Assembly: GCA_025457865.1 (NCBI GenBank)
Contig: JALOTP010000021.1
Coordinates: 1 to 34,574 of the forward strand
Origin: Thermoplasmatota archaeon
GTDB lineage: Archaea; Thermoplasmatota; Penumbrarchaeia; Penumbrarchaeales; Penumbrarchaeaceae
Direction of reading: 5' to 3'
DNA length: 34,574 nucleotides
In this document: piece after piece, positions 7,006 to 14,511 of the stretch
Numbering within the stretch: the stretch's first letter is position 1
How the letters are laid out: each line of letters starts with the position of its first letter
The notes under the pieces: generated by a model
The model's input: only the letters and a program-made list of their open reading frames with translations
What the model was told of the DNA's origin: nothing
Database searches by the model: none
Position numbers and translations under genes: made by a program

Positions 7006-9840
7006 TCAGTCGAAATACACAACTGACAGTTCGGACAGGACGACCGTTCCGTGCTTCTGGGAATAGACGGTGATGGGTATGGTCAATGTCCCCCTGACAT
7101 CCTTGTTCCGTGACAGGTAATGTTTCAGGGCCTTGGTGATGTCCAGTTCCACGGCAGTGCCCTCATCGACAATGCCCTGAACCCTGCCATCCATCGAGCC
7201 GTCCGCCCCTATGTCTATGGTGACGTTCTCGGGGAACCCTGTGCAACCGAGCATCAGTACGTTGTTGGTATTGACCGAGGTTATCACCAGGTCCTGCCTC
7301 AGGTCGCCGTCCATATCGTTGATCTCTATGGCATAGGGGAACGACCCTATATAGAGGTCCAGGTCCTTCTTGAATGATATCCCGTTCTGGTTCCTGAGGA
7401 AGACCAGGTTGTTGGTGTCCGTGCAGCTTACGACAAGGTCAAGGAGCCCGTCTCGGTCCCTGTCCATCGAGTTCACGAACTGGGGCCGTCCCCCGACCAG
7501 GTACTCGCCCATGTCCTCGAAGGACCCGCTCCCGTCGTTCCTGAGTATGGTGACCGAACCGTTCGCGTTGTTCGCCGTGGCGATGTCCAGGTCCCCGTCG
7601 TTGTCCATGTCGAAGAAGGTCCCGGACGTGGGCTCCCTCCCGACCCGGTACTTCACCTGGTCCTTGTAAAGGTAGGTGCCGTCGTTCAACATGATCGAGA
7701 CCGTGTCGGTCGGGTCTATGTTGTTCCCCCTGTTCACCGTGACAAGGTCGTTGAGTCCGTCACCGTTCAGGTCAGCTATGAGCGAGTCATAGGGCATGTC
7801 CTCACCGAGGAAAACGACAGTCCTCCTCTCGAATATCTCATTGAAATCGCTGCCACCCCCGTTGTAGAGGATGGTCACCGAGCTCTGGAAGTAATTGGAG
7901 GTGTAGAGGTCCAGGTCCCCGTCCTTGTCTATGTCGAGGGTCCTCAGGCTGTAGGGCCATGCCCCTATATCGTAGAGGAACCTCTCAGTGGTGAACCCAC
8001 CTGCCCCGTCGGAGCGGAGGACGACAAGTCTGAAGTTCGCCTCGTCGGCAGATGCCCCATCTATGTTGCCGTCCCCGTCGAAGTCCCCCATCACCACTGC
8101 ATAGGGCTCGAGCCCTATGCTGTACTCGACCCCCTGAAGGAAGCGTCCTGTCCCCGTGTTCTTGAGCACGGATACCGTCGAGCCAAAGTAGTTTGCCGTT
8201 GAAATGTCCAGGTCCCCGTCCCCGTCTATGTCGTATGTGAAGACGCCCCTGGGTGAAGTGCCTGTGGGGAACACCCTGTAGGTGCCGAAGATGCCGTCCC
8301 GGAGGTTCTCCAGGATGGATACGGTACCATTCGGTCCGTTGACCCTGTCGAAGCCCTTGAAGTCCGATGTCGCTATGTCCATGTCCCCGTCAAGGTCGAA
8401 GTCCAGGAGGGCCATGCTGGTGGGATTGGCCCCCACGAAATACTGTTCGTACGGTGTGAAGGAGCCCTTTCCGCTGCCTCTGTAGACGAGCAGTGAATCT
8501 GCGGACCGGCTGAGGGCAAGGAGGTCGAGCCTCCCGTTACCGTCCATGTCCGCTAGGATGACCCCGTTGGGGTCGAGAGAGACAAGCTCGATTACGTCCA
8601 AGCCCGATGGGAGGTCCCTGATGAAGTCCCCTGACCCATCGCTCATGAGCATGCTAACGTTGCCGTAGCCCGTATTGGCCATAGCGAGGTCCGGACTGCC
8701 GTCACCGTTCAATTCCCCCACCGCAATGTCGTTGACACCCTTCTGGACGTTGACATCCTCGGGCCCTTTTGTGAACTCCCACTGACCGGAGTTCATGAAG
8801 AAGGAGACCGTGTTGAACCATCTGGACCTGTTGCCGGTCCTGGGGTCGGTGAAGTAGTTGTCGGTGTCCTGCCTGTTCGAGACCACCAGGTCCAAAAGTC
8901 CATCCATGTCGATATCCGCCGATGCCAATCTGGTAGGGTTCCCCTCCGCGGTCAGGTTCGAATGGTAGGTGAACATGCCGCTGCCATCGTTCTCCATGAG
9001 GCTCACGACATCATCGTTCAGCGTCGATACCGCAAGGTCGTCATCCCCGTCGGAATCCATGTCCTCAAGGAGCATGTCGGAAGGGTTCTTCGGGAACGGC
9101 AGCGGGGACTGGACCTTCCTGAACCCGCCGAACCTGTCGTTCAGCATGATATGGATGTCCCTGGTGTCCTCGCAGAGGACGACGGCGTCCGGGAAACCAT
9201 CATTGTCCAGGTCGGAGCTCAGGAGCTTCATGGGGGAAGGGCCGACATTGATGCCCATCTGCTTCTGGAACCTCTTCCCCCCTATGTTCTTCATCAGCAT
9301 AAGGGAGCCATCGTTGTTGTTGACGACGAGCACGTCTGGAAGGATGTCCCCGTCCATGTCAGACGCAGCTATGTATATGGGGTTCCTCCCCGCCTCGTAG
9401 CTCCTCTTCTGAGGTGGGAGCGAACCGCTCAGGGTGAGGGTGGCCCTCTCTATCTTAGAGCCCGAGGGGATTTTAAGATAGGCATTGGCGCCATCGTAGC
9501 TAGTGTTCACGAGCGCTCTCCCGCCCCCGTCCCTGAAGCTCTGAAGGACCTTGGCCCCGTCCTCGTCCCCATCGTCCCCTGGGCCTATGAACGATATCAG
9601 GGCGGAGATGGAGATGATCAAGAGCAGAAGGACCACGGCCGCCGCAAGGACCTTCAGGAGGAGACCTCTGGTGAACAGCTCCTTTTCCTCGGACCCGGGC
9701 CTTACGTCCGTTCTGCGCCCGAAGGCAGGCCTTTCCCTGTATGTGGCAGGGCGCCCCCTTTGGTAAGGACGGCGGTTCGAGGGTGCCGGACCTGATGGTC
9801 CTCTCGGGCGCAACATACCAGATCTTTCCATTGGCGTCAT
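7006..9840 (-). CDS. Membrane-anchored FG-GAP/VCBS beta-propeller protein
   Basis: The 944-residue product has a basic, Pro/Arg-rich N-terminal stretch (1-55) and one membrane helix at about 59-85. Its outer part holds 14 repeats of about 51 residues, roughly 157-869. Each repeat has a calcium-loop motif of the DxDxDGxxD type, such as DIDGDGDLD and DFDGDGNID, and most end in xGxF, as in FG-GAP/VCBS repeats that form integrin-like propellers. The segment before the repeats (YLKIPSGSKIERATLTLSG) and the final 75 residues (NVTIDIG to VVYFD) look like two halves of one beta-sandwich interrupted by the propellers. The start ATG at 9840 lies about 6 bases after the start expected from the TATA box at 9868-9878; a longer reading frame would run into the neighbouring hydrolase gene. 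It faces the coiled-coil operon with a 13-base gap. A surface adhesion or binding role is likely; the ligand is unknown. Confidence 0.88.
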   Translation of the reverse strand: MTPMERSGMLRPRGPSGPAPSNRRPYQRGRPATYRERPAFGRRTDVRPGSEEKELFTRGLLLKVLAAAVVLLLLIISISALISFIGPGDDGDEDGAKVLQSFRDGGGRALVNTSYDGANAYLKIPSGSKIERATLTLSGSLPPQKRSYEAGRNPIYIAASDMDGDILPDVLVVNNNDGSLMLMKNIGGKRFQKQMGINVGPSPMKLLSSDLDNDGFPDAVVLCEDTRDIHIMLNDRFGGFRKVQSPLPFPKNPSDMLLEDMDSDGDDDLAVSTLNDDVVSLMENDGSGMFTYHSNLTAEGNPTRLASADIDMDGLLDLVVSNRQDTDNYFTDPRTGNRSRWFNTVSFFMNSGQWEFTKGPEDVNVQKGVNDIAVGELNGDGSPDLAMANTGYGNVSMLMSDGSGDFIRDLPSGLDVIELVSLDPNGVILADMDGNGRLDLLALSRSADSLLVYRGSGKGSFTPYEQYFVGANPTSMALLDFDLDGDMDIATSDFKGFDRVNGPNGTVSILENLRDGIFGTYRVFPTGTSPRGVFTYDIDGDGDLDISTANYFGSTVSVLKNTGTGRFLQGVEYSIGLEPYAVVMGDFDGDGNIDGASADEANFRLVVLRSDGAGGFTTERFLYDIGAWPYSLRTLDIDKDGDLDLYTSNYFQSSVTILYNGGGSDFNEIFERRTVVFLGEDMPYDSLIADLNGDGLNDLVTVNRGNNIDPTDTVSIMLNDGTYLYKDQVKYRVGREPTSGTFFDMDNDGDLDIATANNANGSVTILRNDGSGSFEDMGEYLVGGRPQFVNSMDRDRDGLLDLVVSCTDTNNLVFLRNQNGISFKKDLDLYIGSFPYAIEINDMDGDLRQDLVITSVNTNNVLMLGCTGFPENVTIDIGADGSMDGRVQGIVDEGTAVELDITKALKHYLSRNKDVRGTLTIPITVYSQKHGTVVLSELSVVYFD
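7234..9372 (-). repeat. Fourteen tandem FG-GAP/VCBS coding repeats
   Basis: About 153 bases per unit. The conserved part of each unit encodes the Asp-rich calcium loop, so GTCCAGGTCCCCGTC-like stretches recur on the plus strand. The units have diverged a good deal at both DNA and protein level, so this is an old protein repeat, not a recent DNA amplification. Confidence 0.8.
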
Positions 9841-9867
9841 CGCTATCACAAGCTGAGTCAAGTGTCC

Positions 9868-9878
9868 ATTATATAAAT
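9868..9878 (-). promoter_or_regulatory. TATA box of the FG-GAP protein gene
   Basis: The minus strand reads ATTTATATAAT. Its centre near 9873 predicts initiation near 9846, just ahead of the ATG at 9840. It lies just beyond the stop codon of the upstream hydrolase gene, so the FG-GAP gene has its own promoter. Confidence 0.65.
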
Positions 9879-9881
9879 TGA

Positions 9882-10715
9882 TTAGTGCGGTCTCGTATCG
9901 AAGGGGGCCTGGGCATCGGGGAGGCAACCGACGGACACCAGCCTGGTCGGGTGGCGCGGGTACGAGACCTGGACGTCTATGTCCATACCGCTCGCTCCGA
10001 CAGCCTCGAGGGTGGTCTGGAGGGCAAGAAGAGGGTCGTTGTTCTCCTCCGACAGATGAGCAAGGACTACCTGGCGTGTCCTTGGCCCTATTATCTGACG
10101 GATGATATCCCCGCACATCTGGTTGGACAGGTGTCCCCTGGGGTCCCCTATCCTGTCCTTGAGGAAGGCGGGGTACCTGCCGTTTAGGAGCATGTCGGCG
10201 TCATAATTGGACTCTATGACCAGGGCATCCCTGTCCCTGAGGAGCTCCAGGGTGGGACCGTCCATGGAGCCGCAATCCGTCACTATGCCCAGGGAGCGGC
10301 CGGCGCCATCGATGATGAAGCCGAACGGGTCCAGCGCATCGTGGGGGACAACGAACGGTGTCACTGTGAGGGTGTTAATCGTCATCGGCTCCCTGTCCCT
10401 CATGGTCCTCATATCCACCGATGGGCCCCCGGAAAGGTACCAGAGGACCGCTTGCGAAACGAAGACGGGACAGGAGTACTTCTTGGCAAGTGCGAAAAGG
10501 TACCTGGTATGGTCGCTGTGCTCATGGCTGACCATGATGCCGTCCAAGGCCTCCCTGCCGGTCATGGAGAGGATGTTAAGAGCGGTGTAATTGATGGGCA
10601 GCCCCGCATCGAAGAGGAGCGTGGTCGCCCCGTCCGTGACCAGTGTGCAGTTACCGGAGCTCGAGCTCCCAAGGACACTGAACCTTAGCTCGACAGCCCC
10701 TCTTTCCGGGGTCAT
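9882..10715 (-). CDS. MBL-fold metallo-hydrolase, WalJ/YycJ-like
   Basis: The 277-residue protein begins at the ATG at 10715, whose ATGA overlaps the stop codon of the upstream XPD-like gene by 4 bases. The N-terminus has FSVLGSSSSGNCTLV, typical of the WalJ/YycJ branch of the metallo-beta-lactamase fold (COG1235). The metal-binding HEHSDH motif lies at 64-69, with H125, D147 in TDCGS and H220 in VLAHLS as further likely metal ligands, so the active site looks intact. Known family members include nucleases and phosphodiesterases; the substrate here cannot be read from sequence. Coupling to a degenerate XPD-like protein and position opposite a CARF regulator favour a nucleic-acid or nucleotide substrate, which is inference. 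A PhnP-like phosphodiesterase is the main alternative. Confidence 0.85.
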   Translation of the reverse strand: MTPERGAVELRFSVLGSSSSGNCTLVTDGATTLLFDAGLPINYTALNILSMTGREALDGIMVSHEHSDHTRYLFALAKKYSCPVFVSQAVLWYLSGGPSVDMRTMRDREPMTINTLTVTPFVVPHDALDPFGFIIDGAGRSLGIVTDCGSMDGPTLELLRDRDALVIESNYDADMLLNGRYPAFLKDRIGDPRGHLSNQMCGDIIRQIIGPRTRQVVLAHLSEENNDPLLALQTTLEAVGASGMDIDVQVSYPRHPTRLVSVGCLPDAQAPFDTRPH

Positions 10716-12553
10716 TCCGAGTCCCCTCTGAGGAACCTCTCGCCCGAAAACTCCTGCTCGTTCCCCAGGATCTTGATGCCGTACGAGCGGGGGAAGCACT
10801 CCAGGACCCTGCGGTCCTGATAGCGTTTGTCCATGAGCACCACCAAACCATCCTTCCCGTTCGCGCCGTAGGTCATGCCGTTGACGATCTTCATCACCTT
10901 GGTGATGGCCGGCATTATGACCGATGCTTTATGGCCCGGGTCATGGCCCAGCTTGGACTGCATGTGGAGCCGCTGCTGGTTGGAAGCGACGGATGGGGGC
11001 GGTATGTGTAGTCCGACCATGACGACGGAATCAGGGACCAGGGCCCCATCCTCCATGGCCCTCATCAGGGTGCCCCCTTGGACCGAGAGGAGCGTCGCTC
11101 CAGCGGTCTTGAGCGCTTCCTCCCTCAGCTGTTCCCTCTCTTCCCTTCCCATCCCCTTGGTCTCACGTATGACCGTCCTGCTTCCGTCCTCGAGCGAGGC
11201 AAGGGAGCAGACGTCCTCAAGGAGGAGATATGAGGGGAAGAGGACGAGAGAGGTCCCCGGGGTGGTCGATAGGACCCTCTCCAGGTTCCTTGCTATCATG
11301 GAGAAGTGCTCCTTGTCCCTGTTCCTGAAGGAGGTGTCGACGTTCCCGAGGGAGACGACAGACACCCTCTTCATCTGCCTCCCATCGCCGTAGGTGCGGG
11401 CTATGGCCCTATCGAACCTGGCCCCGAGGATGTTGGCATAGAGCTCGTGAGGGTAGAACGTGTCCCCGAAGAGGACCGTTGTGGGGAACTGGGACAGGAG
11501 AGGCTGGGAGGCAACGGAGATGTCGGCGAGCGATAGCACGAGCCTCCTCTCTCCGTCCCTCTCGTCCACGCTCCTTGATACGGCAGTGTAATGCTGCGTC
11601 CAGAGCTTCAAGAGCATGTAGAGGTCCTTGAAGGACCTCCTCTGGTCTATGGAAACGAACCGGTCCTGGTCAAGGGCCGTCTTCAGGGCGCCTATGATCA
11701 TGCCCAACCCCCTCTGGCCGGTCCTGGCCGAGTATAGCTCCAGGAGCTCCTTCCTGTCTATCTGGACATCATGTTCGGTCCCATCAAGGAGGCCTGACAG
11801 GCACCCCAGGGCGGTCGTCAGGTTCACGGCATCGTCAGGCGATAGCAGCGAAAGGTCCCATGCCTGCACCTGCAGCTGCTCCCTCGAGAACGAGTAGATG
11901 AACCGTTCCCGAATGTGGTCTATGAGAGAAAGGGGGTCGCATATGGCAAGCACCAAGTCCTCCCTCTTCCTTCCCAGCTGGTCCAGGACCCTGTCATACC
12001 CTTCGTTGAAGAGGAACGAATGTTCGGAGATGAGCACCGGGGCCTCGGATGCTATGTCCAGCGCCACCTTTGCTGGGCACATGCCCTTCGACCTGAGGCT
12101 TTCCTCGAGGTCCGGGATGGATGCCCCGCCGCTATCCCTGACCAGCCTGAAGGTGTCAAGGTCGAAGGAGGCCTGATAGGGACAACCCTCGAGCCTTCCC
12201 AGGCCGGTGCAGTGGTGGACCACATCGGCGGGGTCCACCAGGCTCGATGATGCGGGGCAGACGAACGCCCTTCTGGAGAGAGTTCCGACAAGGGGCGGTA
12301 CATCCAATTTGGATGCCTGTTCCCTCACTACGGCCTCGATCCTGTCCATGTCCCTTGGATTGCACAGGAATATGACCTTCCTCCTCCTGGATATCACCTC
12401 AAGGAGCATTGCGGAGATGAGGTCCCTCAGGACCTTTCCCCTCAAGGGGACGAGACCGTACAGGTCCAGTTTCCTGTCGAGGGCCCTGCTCATGTCCGCC
12501 CTCATCAGGTCCACCTCTTCGTGGACATTGCTTGATGACGGAACGTGATCCAT
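10712..12553 (-). CDS. Degenerate XPD/DinG-like helicase with FeS-type cysteines but no ATPase motifs
   Basis: The 613-residue protein matches XPD along its length. The segment at 59-78 (KVIFLCNPRDMDRIEAVVRE) matches XPD motif Ia. Cysteines C99, C115, C124 (in CPYQ) and C159 (in GMCPAKVALDI) mirror the XPD 4Fe-4S cysteines, though the second spacing is 8 rather than 2 residues. SEHSFLF (176-182) follows as in XPD. FGDTFYPHELYANILG (362-377) matches motif III, SLVLFPSYLLLEDV (435-448) motif IV, and DGLVVLMDKRY (568-578) the segment after motif VI. The Walker A position reads VPLRGKV (35-41), the DEAH position ICDP (204-207), and the motif VI arginines are gone, so ATP hydrolysis is not expected. 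AGGGG at 12561-12565 precedes the ATG. It is coupled to the MBL hydrolase. A structural or DNA-sensing role is inferred. Confidence 0.78.
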   Translation of the reverse strand: MDHVPSSSNVHEEVDLMRADMSRALDRKLDLYGLVPLRGKVLRDLISAMLLEVISRRRKVIFLCNPRDMDRIEAVVREQASKLDVPPLVGTLSRRAFVCPASSSLVDPADVVHHCTGLGRLEGCPYQASFDLDTFRLVRDSGGASIPDLEESLRSKGMCPAKVALDIASEAPVLISEHSFLFNEGYDRVLDQLGRKREDLVLAICDPLSLIDHIRERFIYSFSREQLQVQAWDLSLLSPDDAVNLTTALGCLSGLLDGTEHDVQIDRKELLELYSARTGQRGLGMIIGALKTALDQDRFVSIDQRRSFKDLYMLLKLWTQHYTAVSRSVDERDGERRLVLSLADISVASQPLLSQFPTTVLFGDTFYPHELYANILGARFDRAIARTYGDGRQMKRVSVVSLGNVDTSFRNRDKEHFSMIARNLERVLSTTPGTSLVLFPSYLLLEDVCSLASLEDGSRTVIRETKGMGREEREQLREEALKTAGATLLSVQGGTLMRAMEDGALVPDSVVMVGLHIPPPSVASNQQRLHMQSKLGHDPGHKASVIMPAITKVMKIVNGMTYGANGKDGLVVLMDKRYQDRRVLECFPRSYGIKILGNEQEFSGERFLRGDSE

Positions 12554-12590
12554 GAGCGCACCCCTTTGACCGAAGGACCTTAAACCCCTG

Positions 12591-12601
12591 ATACTTATTT
12601 C
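12591..12601 (-). promoter_or_regulatory. TATA-like element of the XPD-like/MBL operon
   Basis: The minus strand reads GAAATAAGTAT, predicting initiation near 12571 and a leader of about 18 bases that holds the Shine-Dalgarno motif. A second weaker element, GGTTTAAGG, lies at about 12580-12588. Confidence 0.45.
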
Positions 12602-12685
12602 TTAGGACCCCACCCCATCACGGTTCCAACGATTTAAACCATGTTACGTAATGATGCAACTGAACATGTGCATTCAATTAGGAAG

Positions 12686-12699
12686 TTCGTTCATACGAA
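12686..12699. promoter_or_regulatory. Inverted repeat upstream of the CARF gene TATA box
   Basis: TTCGT-TCAT-ACGAA forms a 5-base inverted repeat ending 2 bases before the TATA box at 12702-12710. A further palindrome, TTACGTAA, lies at 12644-12651 in the same divergent intergenic region. Either could bind the adjacent wHTH regulator. Short repeats like this occur by chance, so confidence is low. Confidence 0.3.
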
Positions 12700-12701
12700 A
12701 T

Positions 12702-12710
12702 CTATTTAAC
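12702..12710 (+). promoter_or_regulatory. TATA box of the CARF-wHTH gene
   Basis: CTATTTAAC centred near 12706 predicts initiation near 12732, so the ATG at 12733 would be leaderless. This supports the chosen start. Confidence 0.6.
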
Positions 12711-12732
12711 GATACAGATAAATCGTACGGTC

Positions 12733-13488
12733 ATGACCCAGGATAGGAAGAGCATTCACATAGTGCCCATGGGCCTTGAGGTGGACCGGGTCCTTGGGGG
12801 ATTGAAGGCGTTCCCGACCAACCGGGCCATATTCCTTTACGGTAAGGAGGAGAGGACCGGTATCGAGATGAGGGCAAGGAGGAACGGGGAGAGGATACGG
12901 CAGATGGTGAGCGCCACCATAGATGTCTCGGAACTGGAGGTGAACGTCTTCGATTTCCAGGAATGCACAGAGGTCCTCAGGGAGCTTTTCTCGGAGCACT
13001 TCGAGCAGGGTTCGGAGGTGTACGTCAACATCTCCACCGGGAACAGGATAGTGACCTCTGCCGCCCTCCTGGCCGCTTTCATGACAGGGGCCCACCCGTA
13101 TTATGTGAGGCCGGAGAGCTATAACATCCCCGATGACCAGGAGGTCCTTTCACATGGGGTCAGCGGTGTGATGATGATCCCGAGGGTCTCCGTGAAGGGA
13201 CCGTCGGCCACCGAACAATCGGTCCTCAAGGCGCTGAGGGCCGAAGGGGGCAGCGTCCGGCACGAGACCTCGCTCATCCCCTTGCTCGAGGGGGCCGAGG
13301 GGTTCTTCGACGAGAGGAGGGAGGACGAGTCCAAGAGGTCCTACATCGCCAGGAAGAGGGCCCAGATAAGCAGGCTGCTCCGGGGCATGGAAAAGGGCGG
13401 TTACGTCTCTCTCCTCAAGAGGGGCAGGTATGTCAACGTCTCCCTCACCGATTCCGGGAGGCTCTTTTCGGGGAGCCCCTCGAAATAA
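12733..13488 (+). CDS. CARF-like domain plus winged-helix regulator, HFX_2341/DUF6293-like
   Basis: The 251-residue protein starts with IHIVPMGLEVDRV and has a Rossmann-like N-terminal domain with the CARF signature VNISTGNRIVTSAA at about 98-111, where STG (101-103) sits at the ligand loop. From about residue 158 a winged helix-turn-helix follows, with a basic recognition region (RSYIARKRAQISRLLRGMEK) and a wing ending VNVSLTDSGRLF. The layout matches the HFX_2341/DUF6293 group and resembles Csa3 regulators, which bind cyclic oligoadenylates in type III CRISPR systems. No CRISPR or cas genes are nearby, so a different nucleotide ligand is possible. It is transcribed away from the XPD-like/MBL operon and may control it. 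Its 3' end overlaps the convergent Lrp gene by 44 bases. The CARF-like fold is a motif-level inference. Confidence 0.78.
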   Translation: MTQDRKSIHIVPMGLEVDRVLGGLKAFPTNRAIFLYGKEERTGIEMRARRNGERIRQMVSATIDVSELEVNVFDFQECTEVLRELFSEHFEQGSEVYVNISTGNRIVTSAALLAAFMTGAHPYYVRPESYNIPDDQEVLSHGVSGVMMIPRVSVKGPSATEQSVLKALRAEGGSVRHETSLIPLLEGAEGFFDERREDESKRSYIARKRAQISRLLRGMEKGGYVSLLKRGRYVNVSLTDSGRLFSGSPSK

Positions 13489-14395
13489 GTGACCCCCTCG
13501 TTCGGACCCCGTAATGGCCACGGACCATCGCTACATCCACCTCCCGCCTCTGTACGATCGAGTCGGGCAGTACGACCTTGACATCCTGGACATAAGGTAG
13601 CCTTCGGTACTTCTCTAGCATTGAGTCCATACCATGGAGGTCCCTTCCGAAGCAGCGCAGCCATATACCCTGCGGTTCGGTAAGCGGAACGCTGTCCCAT
13701 GCCTCCTTGGACATGTGCATGATCTCACCGTAGCAGCCTGAAAGCTCGCATGATGGGGATAACAGGATGAGTATCGAGAAGGCCGGGTAAGGGGAGATGA
13801 GGTCGTCCCTTACAAGAGGCTTGACCTTCATGGTCCCGTTCTTTGCCATCATCTCCATGGCATCTTTCACCTCTCCGAGGTCCATACCGCACTTGGTCGA
13901 GAGCTCCTCGTATGTCGACCTTCCGTTCATGATGAGCTCGGACAGGAGACCGGACCATCTTTTTGGGGGAGGCGGCGGGACCTCATCTGGGAGCCTCGGA
14001 CCGTAATGGGCGGTCACCGTGAAGGGGTTGACCACCCTTTCCAGTGCCCTCACGACGGAGCGCAGCGTGTCAATGTCGTAATGGACCACCTCCACCATCA
14101 TGAAATCGTCCATATTGGGATAGACCAAAGCGATCTCCGGCAGTTCCAGGATGCCCTCAAGCGCCCTTTCAAGGTCCCCACCCCTGTAATGGAGCTTCAG
14201 AAAGGTCGTCATGTAACCGAAGCTCCTCCTGTCTAGGAACGCGGAGAAACCGGAGAGGACCCCTTCGGTCGTCAGAAGCTTCATCCGTCTGAGTACGTTC
14301 CCTTCCGTTATCCCCAGAGCTGAAGAGAGCGAGGATGGTCCCTGTCTCCCATCCATGTTAAGCTGGGTCAGCAGTTCAAGGTCCTTCGTATCCAT
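13445..14395 (-). CDS. Tandem Lrp/AsnC-type transcription regulator
   Basis: The 316-residue protein holds two Lrp-like units. Residues 4-50 form the first helix-turn-helix (SSLSSALGITEGNVLRRMKL), followed by a RAM-like ligand domain at about 55-132. A proline-rich linker (DEVPPPPPKR, 138-146) leads to a second helix-turn-helix at about 147-192 (STYEELSTKCGMDLGEVKDA) and a second RAM-like domain to about 285. Typical Lrp proteins have about 150 residues and dimerise, so this one may act as a covalent pseudo-dimer, as in AhbA/AhbB- and NirD-like tandem arrangements. The chosen ATG follows a TATA-like element at about 14424-14438. The C-terminal 44 bases are antisense to the end of the CARF-wHTH gene. 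The target genes and ligand are unknown. Confidence 0.8.
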   Translation of the reverse strand: MDTKDLELLTQLNMDGRQGPSSLSSALGITEGNVLRRMKLLTTEGVLSGFSAFLDRRSFGYMTTFLKLHYRGGDLERALEGILELPEIALVYPNMDDFMMVEVVHYDIDTLRSVVRALERVVNPFTVTAHYGPRLPDEVPPPPPKRWSGLLSELIMNGRSTYEELSTKCGMDLGEVKDAMEMMAKNGTMKVKPLVRDDLISPYPAFSILILLSPSCELSGCYGEIMHMSKEAWDSVPLTEPQGIWLRCFGRDLHGMDSMLEKYRRLPYVQDVKVVLPDSIVQRREVDVAMVRGHYGVRTRGSLISRGSPKRASRNR

Positions 14396-14420
14396 TCAGA
14401 GCGTTCTCTTGATTGTTCCG

Positions 14421-14445
14421 TGCATTATTTCTAAATTGTGATGCA
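14421..14445 (-). promoter_or_regulatory. Lrp gene promoter with inverted TGCAT/ATGCA arms
   Basis: The AT-rich core (minus strand AATTTAGAAATAATG, 14424-14438) would start transcription just before the ATG at 14395. TGCAT (14421-14425) and ATGCA (14441-14445) flank it as inverted arms. Lrp-family genes are often autoregulated, so an autoregulatory operator is plausible but unproven. Confidence 0.35.
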
Positions 14446-14511
14446 TCTGTATGTTCAAGAAGGTAGGATGCCTTATAATTGGCCGGGCCATACAAGCCCA
14501 TATCCTGGCGT

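Noticed and set aside
8962..9795. 277-codon plus-strand frame over the FG-GAP gene
   Set aside because: It is a shadow of the Asp-rich repeats read in antisense; it has no ribosome binding site and the opposite strand encodes clear FG-GAP repeats.
9841..10116. 92-codon N-terminal extension of the FG-GAP protein
   Set aside because: It would overlap the hydrolase gene for most of its length and start before the TATA box at 9868-9878; the ATG at 9840 fits the promoter.
10716..10799. 28-codon N-terminal extension of the MBL hydrolase
   Set aside because: It lies entirely within the XPD-like gene in another frame; the ATGA overlap at 10712-10715 gives the better start.
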